DNA of 64,000 bases from an uncultured archaeon (GTDB lineage: Archaea > Thermoproteota > Nitrososphaeria_A > Caldarchaeales > Wolframiiraptoraceae), in the NCBI GenBank assembly GCA_938083505.1, contig CALKCF010000007.1:118715-182714 (forward strand). The letters are read 5' to 3'. A program made the position numbers and the translations under genes. The first letter of the stretch is position 1. Every line of letters begins with the position of its first letter. The notes below the pieces were generated by a model, which was not told the DNA's origin, ran no database searches, and saw only the letters and a list, made by a program, of their open reading frames with translations. Shown here piece after piece: positions 17,858 to 27,492 of this stretch.

Positions 17858-18955
17858 ATGTACAGGGCGGGAATAAGAGAGCTTGAAGCATCCTACAAAA
17901 AGCTCTCGTCTTGGTATTACAAAATCGCAAGGTCAAACACCTTGAGCATTACAAGGGCTTTTATAGATAATCATAGCCCATCTAAGTTTGTGCGGATTTT
18001 GGCCAGCCCTTTATGTTTTGATCTTTTAACAGTCGCTACTGGGTTGGATGAGCTAGATAGTGGATCTACCACGATCCTTGGTGCTATACTAAAAGACGTA
18101 CTCACTCCTGCTGATGGTGTAGTTATACTGGGTGGGAAGAATCTTGCTAGATTCGACGTTTCTAGCGAGCTCGATACTATCGCCGTCGAGCTTGGCCTTA
18201 CGAGTGTAGATGTTGAATACCTGAAGTACTGTAGCCGAATGGTGGCAAAGGTGGATGAAGCAGCCATACAAGATGGTTTTCACTTATACCATCACATGAT
18301 GGCAGTATCTTATGATGGTTTTTGGGCCGTCATTCAACAGGGAATTAACCCAATAACTTGCAAGGCCAGAAGGTACCACTGGTTTTCCGGCAAACTCAAA
18401 AGCTTTGTGGAAGAGCCACATGAGGGCATAGTCAGCCAAGAAAAGTCGAAGCTTGTGCTAGATATGACCGCGAAAGAGAGCGAGGAAGCAAGGCGCGCAT
18501 CAATCGAGCTCATAGTGTACGATTTCAAAAAATTAAAGCATGTATACAATGCCGCCCAAAAAAGGACGCAAACAAACCTTTCCTTATGGTTTGATTCGCC
18601 CAAGGTCGAGACCTTCGTTGAATTACCGCTCAGGATAAACTGGAAGCTGCTCAAAAGCATCAGCTCAAATCCACCCTCAAACTATGAGGGTCTATTGGCA
18701 ATAAGAGGTATAGGACCGGAAACCGTAAGGTTCCTCGCATTCGGATGCAGATGGTTGTACGGCATACTACCGAGCATGAACGACCCTGCCGTAATCTTGG
18801 ACGAGTGCGCCACTTACGTTCCGAGCAAAGAAGAGGAGAAGATAGTTTTTGATATGATTTTAGCAATAGAATCATCTAACATTCTTGCCGATTTGAAAAA
18901 TCGAATACTCCATAAAGTAAATGTATGGTTGATTCAAAGGGGACTCAATACCTAA
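17858..18955 (+). CDS. DUF763 family protein
   Basis: 365 residues matching the DUF763 family of uncharacterised archaeal and bacterial proteins. Recognisable pieces: '[15 protein letters not shown]', '[20 protein letters not shown]' followed by '[19 protein letters not shown]', 'ARRYHWFSG', '[10 protein letters not shown]', and a C-terminal HhH-like '[18 protein letters not shown]'. The HhH-like segment suggests nucleic-acid contact, but no function is established. A TATA-like CTTATAAGA is about 60 bases upstream. It converges with and overlaps the inositol-phosphate synthase gene by 11 bases. Confidence 0.82.
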   Translation: MYRAGIRELEASYKKLSSWYYKIARSNTLSITRAFIDNHSPSKFVRILASPLCFDLLTVATGLDELDSGSTTILGAILKDVLTPADGVVILGGKNLARFDVSSELDTIAVELGLTSVDVEYLKYCSRMVAKVDEAAIQDGFHLYHHMMAVSYDGFWAVIQQGINPITCKARRYHWFSGKLKSFVEEPHEGIVSQEKSKLVLDMTAKESEEARRASIELIVYDFKKLKHVYNAAQKRTQTNLSLWFDSPKVETFVELPLRINWKLLKSISSNPPSNYEGLLAIRGIGPETVRFLAFGCRWLYGILPSMNDPAVILDECATYVPSKEEEKIVFDMILAIESSNILADLKNRILHKVNVWLIQRGLNT

Positions 18956-20036
18956 CCTTGCTTATGCCCCCTATGAATTCTTCGACCATATTCCTCGCGA
19001 CTTCGTCTGGGTAATGGACTGGTGGTGACTTCATGAAGTATGCTGACGGACCTATTAATACACCAGATATGCCCCTATCCATTGCTATCTTTACGCAACG
19101 TATTGCGTCTATGGCAACACCGGCTGAGTTAGGCGAGTCCCATACCTCAAGCTTCAGCTCTATGTTAAGGGGCGCATTACCGAAAGCTTTTCCCTCTATT
19201 CTGATGTAGGCCCACTTCCTATCTAAAAGCCACGGGACGTAATCGCTAGGTCCGATATGAACATTCTGCTCGCCTATGTCGTAAGGTATGAGCGACGTGA
19301 CGGCTTGTGTTTTGGAGATCTTCTTGGAAGTTAGCCTCTCCCTCTCAAGCATGTTTAAGAAATCTGTGTTCCCGCCTACATTCAGTTGCATTATCCTCTC
19401 GACCTTCACGCCCCTGTCAACGAGTAGCTTCACGAGAACTCTGTTTACAATAGTAGCGCCAACCTGAGATTTAATATCGTCACCAATAATAGGTACGCCC
19501 CTCTTCTCGAATATCTTCTGCCAACGTGGTTCTCTAGCTATGAAAACCGGTATGCCGTTGACAAAACCACAGCCTGCCGCAAGCACCTGTTCGACGTACC
19601 ACTTGGTAGCGAACTCGCTTCCTACCGGTAGGAAGTTTATTACAACGTCGACCTTGTTGCTTTTCAGAACATCAGCAACGTCAACCGTAGGTGATGGGTG
19701 CTTTTCGATTATCTCAGATAGATACTTCCCTAAACCATCATGCGTCATGCCCCTCAGCACCTCAACACCAAGCCTCGGAACTTCTGTGAACTTTAGGGTA
19801 TTATTCGGCGGCGTGAATATCGCCTCAGAGAGGTCCTTCCCTACTTTGTTCTTGTCTATATCAAAGGCCGCCGCAAACTCTATGTCGGAAACATGATAAT
19901 TTCCAAGCCTTACGTGCATAAGACCGGGTACGAACTCATCATCGTCCGCGTTTTTATAGAACTCGACACCTTGTACAAGCGCTGATGCGCAATTACCTAC
20001 GCCAATTATGCCTACTCTAATCTTGCCCATACCCAC
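18945..20036 (-). CDS. ino1: Inositol-3-phosphate synthase
   Basis: Converts glucose-6-phosphate to inositol-3-phosphate with NAD, the first step toward archaeal inositol lipids and, in hyperthermophiles, di-myo-inositol phosphate. The NAD-binding motif is '[20 protein letters not shown]'. The central region has '[18 protein letters not shown]', '[20 protein letters not shown]' and '[12 protein letters not shown]', all typical. 363 residues, the short prokaryotic type. The PadR-like regulator gene lies 33 bases upstream on the same strand, perhaps co-transcribed. Confidence 0.92.
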   Translation of the reverse strand: MGMGKIRVGIIGVGNCASALVQGVEFYKNADDDEFVPGLMHVRLGNYHVSDIEFAAAFDIDKNKVGKDLSEAIFTPPNNTLKFTEVPRLGVEVLRGMTHDGLGKYLSEIIEKHPSPTVDVADVLKSNKVDVVINFLPVGSEFATKWYVEQVLAAGCGFVNGIPVFIAREPRWQKIFEKRGVPIIGDDIKSQVGATIVNRVLVKLLVDRGVKVERIMQLNVGGNTDFLNMLERERLTSKKISKTQAVTSLIPYDIGEQNVHIGPSDYVPWLLDRKWAYIRIEGKAFGNAPLNIELKLEVWDSPNSAGVAIDAIRCVKIAMDRGISGVLIGPSAYFMKSPPVHYPDEVARNMVEEFIGGISKVRY

Positions 20037-20069
20037 TTCCTAGTATTTTAGGATCATAAACTACTATTA

Positions 20070-20402
20070 TTAATCTTTTCTCTCACCAAAAAGTTGAAAC
20101 TGGAGGTTATCTAGGAATTCTTTAGCTTTCTCGAGAAGCTCCTCGCCCTTACTCGTTATCCTGTAATACCTCCTAGGTGGTCCTGATTCGCTCGGAACGG
20201 TTTTGGATACCGCTATGAGTCCCTCTTTTTGTAGCGTGTAAATCACAACGTAGCACGTAACCTTCCCTGGCTTAAACCCAAATCTCTTCTCTATCATCCT
20301 CTCGACCTCATAGCCGTAAAGAGGCCCTTCCTTCAGCAGGCTGAGTACGTAAAGCCAAAGGTTCTCCTTCGTCAGCTTTCGAACGAGACGCCGGAATGCC
20401 AT
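20070..20402 (-). CDS. PadR-family winged-helix regulator
   Basis: 110-residue transcription factor. Typical PadR features: 'LWLYVLSLLKEGPLYGYEVE' at the N-terminus, recognition helix 'VTCYVVIYTLQKEGLIAVSK', wing 'ESGPPRRYYRITSKGEELL', and a C-terminal dimerisation helix. The cysteine in 'KVTCYVV' replaces the usual Pro-Gly-Tyr-type residue of the recognition helix. It is divergent from the HAD phosphatase and directly upstream of the inositol-phosphate synthase gene; control of either is possible. Confidence 0.85.
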   Translation of the reverse strand: MAFRRLVRKLTKENLWLYVLSLLKEGPLYGYEVERMIEKRFGFKPGKVTCYVVIYTLQKEGLIAVSKTVPSESGPPRRYYRITSKGEELLEKAKEFLDNLQFQLFGERKD

Positions 20403-20496
20403 GGTTAAGCCGTATGATGTGATAACCCTTCAGATAAGAACGTTTTGTCGAACATGTTAATATCAAACCATCGTCTCGCTTAGTTATGATGCAACT

Positions 20497-21279
20497 TTGT
20501 TAGATATCAGCAATTTGAAGGCTGTAATTCTAGACCTAGACGGTTGTGTGTACATAGGTGAAAGACCGGTTGAGGGCGCGGCTAACACAATCGAGGAGCT
20601 GAGACGTATGGGCTACCGTATACTCTTTCTGACCAATAATTCGACGCTATCAACAGCAGGTTACATTAACAAACTTAACAGGATGGGCATACGAATCAAA
20701 GATGAGGAAATACTAACCTCAGGTGTGGCAACCGCGAAGTACATCTACGAAGTTTATGGCCCTTCTAGGATACTCGCTGTGACGGAGAAAGGCTTTATCG
20801 AAGAGGCGAGACGAATGAATCATATCGTGGTGCCTTTTGAGAACTTTCAAGAAGCAGATATAGTCGTTGCTGGATTGGATCGTGAATTCAATTACCAAAA
20901 GTTAAGGGCGGCTGCTAAAACGATAATGTCCGGTGCGAAGTTTATTGCTACGAACGAGGATAGAACGCTTCCGACGGAAACGGGTTTAGACCCCGGTGCG
21001 GGCTCAATCGTGGCAGCAATCAAAGTCGCAACTGGTGTCGAGCCAATAGTTATAGGAAAACCCTCCAAAATTATAGTAAACATGGCGCTCGAAATGCTAA
21101 ACGTTAAGAACTATGAGGCGATACTTGTCGGCGATAAAATGGAAACAGACATCAAAGCAGCAGCATCCACAGGCATGCTTAGCGTCCTTATCTCAAACTT
21201 AGAGCCCGTTGGAGATCCAAGACCAGACTTTGTGATCAGCAGCATAACTTTATTACCAAGGCTCCTATCACGAAGATAG
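20497..21279 (+). CDS. HAD-superfamily IIA phosphatase (NagD-like)
   Basis: 260-residue phosphatase with the HAD nucleophile motif 'VILDLDGCVYIGERPVEGA', threonine motif II 'FLTNNSTLSTAGYINKL', lysine 'VIGKPSKII' and terminal acidic motif 'ILVGDKMETDIKAAASTGM'. The cap insertion between motifs II and III is the type IIA seen in NagD, 4-nitrophenyl phosphatase and phosphoglycolate phosphatase. Substrate not determinable. Start is a TTG at 20497; two upstream ATG codons are in a different frame. Confidence 0.85.
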   Translation: MLDISNLKAVILDLDGCVYIGERPVEGAANTIEELRRMGYRILFLTNNSTLSTAGYINKLNRMGIRIKDEEILTSGVATAKYIYEVYGPSRILAVTEKGFIEEARRMNHIVVPFENFQEADIVVAGLDREFNYQKLRAAAKTIMSGAKFIATNEDRTLPTETGLDPGAGSIVAAIKVATGVEPIVIGKPSKIIVNMALEMLNVKNYEAILVGDKMETDIKAAASTGMLSVLISNLEPVGDPRPDFVISSITLLPRLLSRR

Positions 21280-21738
21280 GGTGCTGAAGATATACACGTT
21301 AGGACTTTCCTTTAAAGTTCGCAGGACAACCCTAGTCTCAGTTGATATCACGCCCTCCATTTTTCCTATCTCATCAAGTATTTTTGCAAGGGCCTCCCTG
21401 TCCTTTACTTTCAGCTTGAGCAAACAATAATAATCTCCAGTCACATCATGAACCTCCTGCACCTCGGGAAAAGAGACCAGTACCTCTAGTACCTTGTCAT
21501 ATAAGTGCGGTTGCGCCTTTACCGCAATAAAAGCTGTCATCGTTTTCCCCATCTTATTTTCGTCAATTATAGCTTGAAACTTTTTGATGTAACCCTGCTT
21601 GATTAGCTTCTTTATTCTGCTGTAGACCGCAGCTTCGCTTATACCAAGCCTCCTAGCTATCTCGGAATAAGAAGCTCTACCGTTTTCTTGGAGTATGTTA
21701 AGAATCATTATGTCTTTTTCGTCCAATCCAGCTTTCAT
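21268..21738 (-). CDS. Lrp/AsnC-family transcriptional regulator
   Basis: 156 residues: N-terminal AsnC winged helix 'ILNILQENGRASYSEIARRL' with 'ISEAAVYSRIKKLIKQGYIK', and a C-terminal RAM/ACT-like effector domain 'KTMTAFIAVKAQPHLYD' ... 'EVQEVHDVTGDYYCLLKLKV'. Such regulators sense amino acids and form octamers. It converges on the HAD phosphatase (12-base overlap) and is divergent from the deacetylase gene, sharing a 69-base intergenic region with a TATA box. Confidence 0.9.
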   Translation of the reverse strand: MKAGLDEKDIMILNILQENGRASYSEIARRLGISEAAVYSRIKKLIKQGYIKKFQAIIDENKMGKTMTAFIAVKAQPHLYDKVLEVLVSFPEVQEVHDVTGDYYCLLKLKVKDREALAKILDEIGKMEGVISTETRVVLRTLKESPNVYIFSTLSS

Positions 21739-21778
21739 AATCGTCCATAATACGTGTTTTAGGAATATTAAGATTATG

Positions 21779-21788
21779 TTTATAAATA
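21779..21788 (+). promoter_or_regulatory. TATA box upstream of the deacetylase gene
   Basis: TTTATAAATA lies about 29 bases before the TTG (21808) and 38 before the ATG (21817) of the deacetylase gene, implying a nearly leaderless transcript. The region also lies upstream of the divergent Lrp gene, so it may be autoregulated. Confidence 0.5.
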
Positions 21789-21807
21789 GTCAACTGCGCC
21801 TAAAGAA

Positions 21808-22773
21808 TTGACGGTTATGCCAACTACGGTCGCTTTAGTTAAGGGTCCTGAGATTCTGAAGTACAGCTTTCCGGCATCGCACCCGATGAATTATCGCAGA
21901 ATTGAGAACTTCTACAAAAAGGTAGAAGCCTTATCCAAAGAAATGTTGGATGCATTGGTGATTGTTACGCCCAAAATGGCGACTACAGAGGAGATAGCGC
22001 TATTTCATGACACCAATTATATAGAATTTGTGAAGAAAAAGTCCCTAGAGGGCAGGGGTTATCTAGACTCTGGTGATACACCAGCCTTTCCTGGAATCTT
22101 TGAAGCGGCCTGTTACGTAGTAGGCTCGACGCTTGAGCTCTGTAGAGTTATTCTTTCAGGAAGTATAAAGAGGGGGTTCAATCCTATGGGCGGCCTCCAC
22201 CACGCCAGGAGGTCATCGGCTTCGGGCTTTTGCGTCTTTAATGACCCCGCAGTGGCCATAACTTACTTACTTAACGTGGCAAACCTCGAGGTCGTAGCGT
22301 ACGTAGACATAGACGCTCACCACGGAGACGGTGTTTGTTATGAGTTCTACGACGATAAAAGGGTTGTGTTTGCAGACATACACCAAGATGGTAGGACACT
22401 CTATCCTGGCACCGGTTTTAGGCATGAAAGGGGATTGGGCGAGGCTGAAGGCTTAAAGCTGAACATACCTTTGCCACCAGGCTCAGGCGACGAGGAGTTT
22501 GAGGCCGCTATGTATGAAGTAAAGGATTTCCTCATGGCACACGATTTCGATTTTATACTCTTCCAATGTGGGGCTGACGGTATAATGGGAGACCCGATCA
22601 CCGATTTGAACTATACAGCGGCTTCACATAGGCTCGCTGCGGAGATTCTATGCGATGTTGCAAACAAGAAATGTGGTGGTAGGATACTCGCCATGGGTGG
22701 CGGCGGCTACAACCCAGAAAATACGGCAGAGGCTTGGACTAACGTCGTGAAAGTTTTCATCGAAAGGACTTAG
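21808..22773 (+). CDS. Histone deacetylase/AcuC-like amidohydrolase
   Basis: Zinc amidohydrolase removing acetyl groups from lysines, acetyl-polyamines or acetylated enzymes such as acetyl-CoA synthetase. The catalytic framework is clear: 'PMGGLHHARRSSASGFCVFN' with paired histidines, zinc ligands in 'YVDIDAHHGDGVCYEFYDD' and 'FILFQCGADGIMGDP', and 'LAMGGGGYNPE' near the C-terminus. 321 residues, normal. A TTG at 21808 and ATG at 21817 are both possible starts. The stop overlaps the end of the convergent DUF99 gene. Confidence 0.88.
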   Translation: MTVMPTTVALVKGPEILKYSFPASHPMNYRRIENFYKKVEALSKEMLDALVIVTPKMATTEEIALFHDTNYIEFVKKKSLEGRGYLDSGDTPAFPGIFEAACYVVGSTLELCRVILSGSIKRGFNPMGGLHHARRSSASGFCVFNDPAVAITYLLNVANLEVVAYVDIDAHHGDGVCYEFYDDKRVVFADIHQDGRTLYPGTGFRHERGLGEAEGLKLNIPLPPGSGDEEFEAAMYEVKDFLMAHDFDFILFQCGADGIMGDPITDLNYTAASHRLAAEILCDVANKKCGGRILAMGGGGYNPENTAEAWTNVVKVFIERT

Positions 22774-23408
22774 CACGACATGAATTTCATGACCTGCCTA
22801 GATATCAGCTTGGAGAGTCTTACGGGTTCTGGTAAGCGGCCATGTAGCGTGAACTTATCCAACAACCTCTTACCGACGTTCAGCTCAACACCTAAGCATC
22901 TGATGAACACTGTGTATCCGGTCCTGAGTCTTACTGCATGCCTTGCACCATTCCTCTCGTAAACTTCAACCCGGGCCTGCCAGTCATTAGGAAAATTTTT
23001 TATGAAGTATTCTCTTATACCTTCGGACTCTTCGTAAGTAATGCATACCAATGGCAAACCAATTGTCTCATACACGACGTTAAGGTCTACTACATTGTAC
23101 CAGCTTATCACACAACCGCTCAGAATTATGGCGTTTATGTCCGTCCTATCAAGCCTCCTATACAGCGAGATGATTGCCTCAGTTGCATCCATGCCGCCCA
23201 CACTGCATTTAGCTATCGCCAGACCATCCACTATGAAGTCGCTCCTCATTACAACCCCTGCCAATATCGAGTTTTTATTGAGCATCTTATCAAAACTCTC
23301 GGCTATTCCGAGGACACGGATTGCTGGCTTATCCAGCCTTAACTTCAGGTGGCTACCCCTCCTGCCAGTAGACCTCGCCGGGCTCCAGGACAGCACCATC
23401 CGGAACAT
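22770..23408 (-). CDS. DUF99 (UPF0215) family protein
   Basis: Archaeal protein family of unknown biochemical function related in fold to endonuclease V/RNase H-like proteins. Visible family marks are 'KPAIRVLGIAESFDK' at the N-terminus, 'VDGLAIAKCSVGGMDATEAI', 'INAIILSGCVISWYNVVDLN' and 'GLPLVCITYEESEGI'. The track start overlaps the nucleotidyltransferase gene by 56 bases and its first 20 residues look like read-through of the other frame; no good internal ATG exists, so the true start is uncertain. Same strand and overlapping the nucleotidyltransferase, hence one operon. Confidence 0.78.
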   Translation of the reverse strand: MFRMVLSWSPARSTGRRGSHLKLRLDKPAIRVLGIAESFDKMLNKNSILAGVVMRSDFIVDGLAIAKCSVGGMDATEAIISLYRRLDRTDINAIILSGCVISWYNVVDLNVVYETIGLPLVCITYEESEGIREYFIKNFPNDWQARVEVYERNGARHAVRLRTGYTVFIRCLGVELNVGKRLLDKFTLHGRLPEPVRLSKLISRQVMKFMSC

Positions 23409-24525
23409 TGCTATACGGTGATATGACCGCGCCGAATTCCCTCTTGCTTGTATCTATCAGTCTGCCTGCAACCATAACCTTTACCGTCTCCTGGCCGACC
23501 GCCTTATACCGCGTAGTGCATCCGACACCGAGCGTAGCACCCTCGCCGACGACCGAGTAGAATATTACGGACCCCTCGCCAATTTTTACGTTCTCTAAGA
23601 TGAGCGAATTACCTAACGTAGCACCATCCCCAACCGACGTACCCTCTAACACGACAGTGTATGGTAAGATCGAGGAACCTTTGCCCAATTTTACGTTCTC
23701 GCCCAAGAAGCATGGACCGAAGAGTCTAGCACCGTTTTCTGTTTCGACGTGTGTGCCCGGACGCAAGAGTTTTCCGCTCTTGGGCGAATAGTTATGTTTA
23801 GACGATAAGTAGTCTAGGAATGTGATGTTGGCGTCCAATAAATCCCATGCCCTTCCAATATCGAACCATAAATTTTTGTTCATCTTTAGCACACATATTT
23901 TATGTCCGTCCTTGACAAGTAGGTTCAGTACGTCTGTCAGCTCGTATTCGCCCCTCGCTGACGGTTTAATCCTAGAAAAATACTTGACGGATTCTGATGG
24001 AAGTATGTATGCTCCAGCGTTCACGTAAGCCTCGTGGAAACCTTCTGCAGGCTTTTCCATTATGTGTTCCAGCATTCCATTTCTCTCTTCCAGAACACCA
24101 AAGTTGCTCGCATCTTTGACCCTAACGGCCAGTATGACACCATCGCAGGCACCTTCATTGAAAGAGGAAAGCATTTTCCCCACGACATCCTCTGTTATGG
24201 TTATGTCACCGTAGACGAGAAGGAAAGCATCCTCACCTTCGAGAAAATCCTTACATACATAAAGCGCATGGGCCGTGCCTAGTAACTCTCTCTGCTGAAT
24301 ATACGTTATCTCCATCGAAAGCCTTTCTCGGTCGACCGCGCGCCTGATCAATTCATCCATGTAAGCGACAGTTATGCCAACGTCCCTTATTCTATTGCTG
24401 ACTAGGGTCTCAAGCACCCTAATCAACACGGGTTTATCGACGAGCGGCAAAAGGTGCTTAGCCTTGAAACTCGTGAGGGGTTTTAGTCTTTTGCCTAGGC
24501 CTGCGGCGAAAACTACGGCCTTCAA
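23353..24525 (-). CDS. Bifunctional sugar-1-phosphate nucleotidylyl-/acetyltransferase (GlmU-like)
   Basis: 390 residues. The N-terminal nucleotidyltransferase domain (1-230) begins 'MKAVVFAAGLGKRLKPLTSF' with the signature glycine/arginine loop and 'VYGDITITEDVV' as the metal-binding motif. The C-terminal third (250-390) is a left-handed beta-helix of hexapeptide repeats ('LGENVKLGKGSSILPYTVVL', 'GDGATLGNSLILENVKIGEG'). This is the archaeal ST0452-like arrangement making UDP-GlcNAc or dTDP/UDP-glucose. Supplies sugar nucleotides for cell-surface glycans. Confidence 0.87.
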   Translation of the reverse strand: MKAVVFAAGLGKRLKPLTSFKAKHLLPLVDKPVLIRVLETLVSNRIRDVGITVAYMDELIRRAVDRERLSMEITYIQQRELLGTAHALYVCKDFLEGEDAFLLVYGDITITEDVVGKMLSSFNEGACDGVILAVRVKDASNFGVLEERNGMLEHIMEKPAEGFHEAYVNAGAYILPSESVKYFSRIKPSARGEYELTDVLNLLVKDGHKICVLKMNKNLWFDIGRAWDLLDANITFLDYLSSKHNYSPKSGKLLRPGTHVETENGARLFGPCFLGENVKLGKGSSILPYTVVLEGTSVGDGATLGNSLILENVKIGEGSVIFYSVVGEGATLGVGCTTRYKAVGQETVKVMVAGRLIDTSKREFGAVISPYSNVPDGAVLEPGEVYWQEG

Positions 24526-24588
24526 CGATCTCTACCAAACCTACATCACTTTAAAAGATATTAAGCTTTAGTCTGAACTTTTGCTGGT

Positions 24589-25626
24589 ATGGGCATAACT
24601 TTCGTGGGCATTGGCCTAGGTCCAAGACGCCATATCACGGAGGCAGCAATTGAAAGCATCAAAGCAGCAGACATGGTGTTCCTCGACACTTACACGGGAA
24701 CGCTTCCTAATGAAACTGTAGAATTTCTTCGCACGATAAGCAGGCATTTAATACTAGCTGACCGCTACCTGCTGGAGGACGGTGTCGGTTTTGTGCTAAC
24801 CGAGGCCACCAAGAAAGACGTGGTTATAGCGGTTCAAGGTGACCCGTTTATAGCCACAACACATATATCAATAATGCTTGAGGCGCATAAGCGTGGAATT
24901 GCTTGTAAGGTGATTAGCGGCATATCTTCATATTCAGTAGCGGCAAGCCTGTCCGGCCTCCAAGCTTACAAATTTGGCAGGGCTGTTACGTTACCAATTG
25001 AAGGAAATATCGAGCATGTAAAATCTGTATACAAAAGCATCTCGGAGAACATGTCCAGAGGTTTGCACACGCTTGTCTTCCTCGACACTAAGGATGGTGG
25101 TTTGACGATACCTGTTGCCCTCGGCCGCTTAAGAGAGTTGGAGAGCACACTCAGAAAGGGCTTGGTAGCAGACGACAGACTTGTCATAGCCCTTGCAAGG
25201 CTAGGATACGAGGACGGGCTCATAAGGGCTGGAAGGGTTGCAGAGTTGGTTACCGCGAGTTTCCCGGAACCTCCGCACATGCTGATATTCCCTGGAAAGT
25301 TGCATTTTTTAGAGCGTGAGGCGCTTATAAGACTTCTTGGCGCTCCTCGTGAATGTGTAGAGGCCTATGAGCCGGTAGGGTACGAGGTTGATAAGGTGAG
25401 GCGCTACATAGATGCCTGTGAGAGGGTTTTATCCAAGTTGGGCAGCTCGGCGAAGGAGACGAAGATCAATGAGGTACTGAGTATTGCCAAAAGCTACCTA
25501 GACGATTCGAAATTTTTCCTGAAGTCAGGGGACCTTTTTGATTCGTTAGCCGCGATCTCGTATTGCGAGGGGCTGCTTGATACTCTGAGGATTATGGGCT
25601 ACGTTGAGTTTGATTGGAAGCCATAG
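24589..25626 (+). CDS. dphB: Diphthine synthase with C-terminal DUF357-like domain
   Basis: SAM-dependent methyltransferase of diphthamide synthesis, modifying the histidine of elongation factor 2. Residues 1-255 are the tetrapyrrole-methylase-like DphB: 'MGITFVGIGLGPRRHITEAA', 'VVIAVQGDPFIATTHISIML', 'CKVISGISSYSVAASLSGLQ', and the end 'EPPHMLIFPGKLHFLEREAL'. Residues 260-345 form an extra all-helical part ('VRRYIDACERVLSKL', 'SYLDDSKFFLKSGDLFDSLA', 'YCEGLLDTLRIMG') resembling DUF357, which usually exists as a separate small protein. The 3' end overlaps topA by 28 bases (convergent). Confidence 0.87.
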   Translation: MGITFVGIGLGPRRHITEAAIESIKAADMVFLDTYTGTLPNETVEFLRTISRHLILADRYLLEDGVGFVLTEATKKDVVIAVQGDPFIATTHISIMLEAHKRGIACKVISGISSYSVAASLSGLQAYKFGRAVTLPIEGNIEHVKSVYKSISENMSRGLHTLVFLDTKDGGLTIPVALGRLRELESTLRKGLVADDRLVIALARLGYEDGLIRAGRVAELVTASFPEPPHMLIFPGKLHFLEREALIRLLGAPRECVEAYEPVGYEVDKVRRYIDACERVLSKLGSSAKETKINEVLSIAKSYLDDSKFFLKSGDLFDSLAAISYCEGLLDTLRIMGYVEFDWKP

Positions 25627-27392
25627 TTCTTCGCTCTTTTATAGTTTGTTGGCCTAAGTGCTCCGGCCAAAGCCTCTGATATGTGTTTTATGTTGGCCGC
25701 GCACGACCTATATAACTCTTCGTAGACCTTCAGGGCTTGCTCTAGGCACTCATTATATGTCTTAGCACCTCTGCTGAGCATCTCCATGAAATCCTCTACG
25801 AATTTTCTCGTATCTGGTGTAACGAGTCTCTCGTCCACGCTGGACAAGGCCTCAATAAGCCTCATACCCAGTTCTGTCGGATAAAAACTTCTGCCTCTCT
25901 TCACGACATAGCCCCTTTCCACCACTATCTTAGGATACTCAGCGCGTGTGGCATCGGTTCCTATGCCGTTCTTTTCCATGAGCTCCAATAGTGCAGACTC
26001 CGTGAGCCTTGGCGGAGGCCTGGTTTTCTCTTCCTTCAGCTCCGACTTAATGACCCCTAAGGTATCACCAGGTGACAGTTTAGGTATGGGCGTGTCCTTT
26101 GGCATAAAGTACTCGAATATTGTGAAGAACCCTTTCCGGGCGATGACCGTGCCCGACGCCCTTACGATAGCATTTCCTACGCTTATCTCCGCTGAGCTTC
26201 CCATCAGCCTGGCGTTGTCGAATAATACATTCGCGGCAAACCTCCTCGCTATGTATTCCCAGACAGTTCGCTTAAGCGAACTGTCTTTGGTGTAAGGCTT
26301 TATAGGATATATCGGAGGATGGGCACCATCGTCCTTTCTTCCGTTAAGCGGTTCAATTCGCATCTTGTCCAAGTCTCCAAGTAGCCTGGATAGGTCGGAG
26401 CGGGCCAAAGCCTCGATGGGCTCTCTGAAGTTAAAGTCGTGCCTAAACCTATTAGTCTCGGTCCTCGGGTACGAGCAGTAACCCTCGGCGTAAAGCTCCT
26501 CTGCTATGGAGAGCAACATGTCTGCTGAGATGCCCGTTATCTTCGTCAAATCTTTGAGGAGTGTGTCGGTATCAAGAGGCAATGGTCTTTGAATCGTCTT
26601 TTCCTCTTCGTCGTAGGATAGGACGCTCCCGTTCTTCTGCCCCTCAACGCTTTTCCAAATAACCTTGGCCTTTTCGGCATCTTTCATATTTTCGCTCTTG
26701 GCCTCAAACTCCTCGCCGTCCCATGTCCTGAACCTTATCCGAATGTACCAGAACGGCTTCGCTATAAAGGAAATTATTTCCCTCTCCCGCTTAACGATGA
26801 AGCCCAGAGTAGGTGATTGGCAGGAGCCCCACGATATGAGTCTGACATTTTGGCGCTTTCTCGTCTCTTTTGTAAGCAGCCTCGTGAAGGCCGCACCCGT
26901 CACGAGGTCGAAGTGTTGTCTGAACATAGCCTTCATGACCCAGTTCATCCTTAAGGAGTCCTCGAGGCTGTTCCATGCCCTCCAAAGCTCGCTTGGATTC
27001 GTCGAGTTAAACCTCATCCGCTTATATGGTGCCTGGTTTCCCCTATTGGTCCTATAGATCGAAAGTATCTCGTAACCGATCAACTCACCTTCTGGATCAT
27101 TATCGGTCGCTATGATGAGCGTTTCGGTTTTTTTGAAAACCTTTTCAAGCTTTTTGTAAGACCTTTCGTCGGAGACGATGTTTCTAAATTCTCTGACTGA
27201 AAATAACTTGGATGGGTCTATGTTGTTCCATTCATAACCTTCAGGAAAGTCCGCATTCAGCACATGCCCTCTAACAGAAGTGATGTAAGCGTTTACGCCT
27301 TTATCCTTCAGAGCCCTCGCTATGCTTCTTGCAACGCTAGGTTTTTCCGCCACTATTATGTATGAATACCCCTCGTCTTCACCCACATGCAT
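25599..27392 (-). CDS. topA: DNA topoisomerase I, type IA
   Basis: Relaxes negatively supercoiled DNA by transient single-strand breakage. Toprim domain at the N-terminus: 'YIIVAEKPSVARSIARALKD' and the acidic cluster 'IIATDNDPEGELIGYEIL'. Active-site tyrosine is Tyr308 in 'GYCSYPRTETNRF'. 'SWGSCQSPTLGFIVKREREI' and 'LLELMEKNGIGTDATRAEYP' are also typical. 597 residues, with no C-terminal zinc fingers, as in topoisomerase III-like archaeal enzymes. Divergent from the cupin gene. Confidence 0.93.
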   Translation of the reverse strand: MHVGEDEGYSYIIVAEKPSVARSIARALKDKGVNAYITSVRGHVLNADFPEGYEWNNIDPSKLFSVREFRNIVSDERSYKKLEKVFKKTETLIIATDNDPEGELIGYEILSIYRTNRGNQAPYKRMRFNSTNPSELWRAWNSLEDSLRMNWVMKAMFRQHFDLVTGAAFTRLLTKETRKRQNVRLISWGSCQSPTLGFIVKREREIISFIAKPFWYIRIRFRTWDGEEFEAKSENMKDAEKAKVIWKSVEGQKNGSVLSYDEEEKTIQRPLPLDTDTLLKDLTKITGISADMLLSIAEELYAEGYCSYPRTETNRFRHDFNFREPIEALARSDLSRLLGDLDKMRIEPLNGRKDDGAHPPIYPIKPYTKDSSLKRTVWEYIARRFAANVLFDNARLMGSSAEISVGNAIVRASGTVIARKGFFTIFEYFMPKDTPIPKLSPGDTLGVIKSELKEEKTRPPPRLTESALLELMEKNGIGTDATRAEYPKIVVERGYVVKRGRSFYPTELGMRLIEALSSVDERLVTPDTRKFVEDFMEMLSRGAKTYNECLEQALKVYEELYRSCAANIKHISEALAGALRPTNYKRAKNYGFQSNST

Positions 27393-27492
27393 CCAGCCTT
27401 ATTGGAATGAATGCATGGAACTTTACTTTATTACGTTTATGCATATTAGGGTTTAAACAAGAAATAAATAACCGTAAATTTGCAATAACTTC

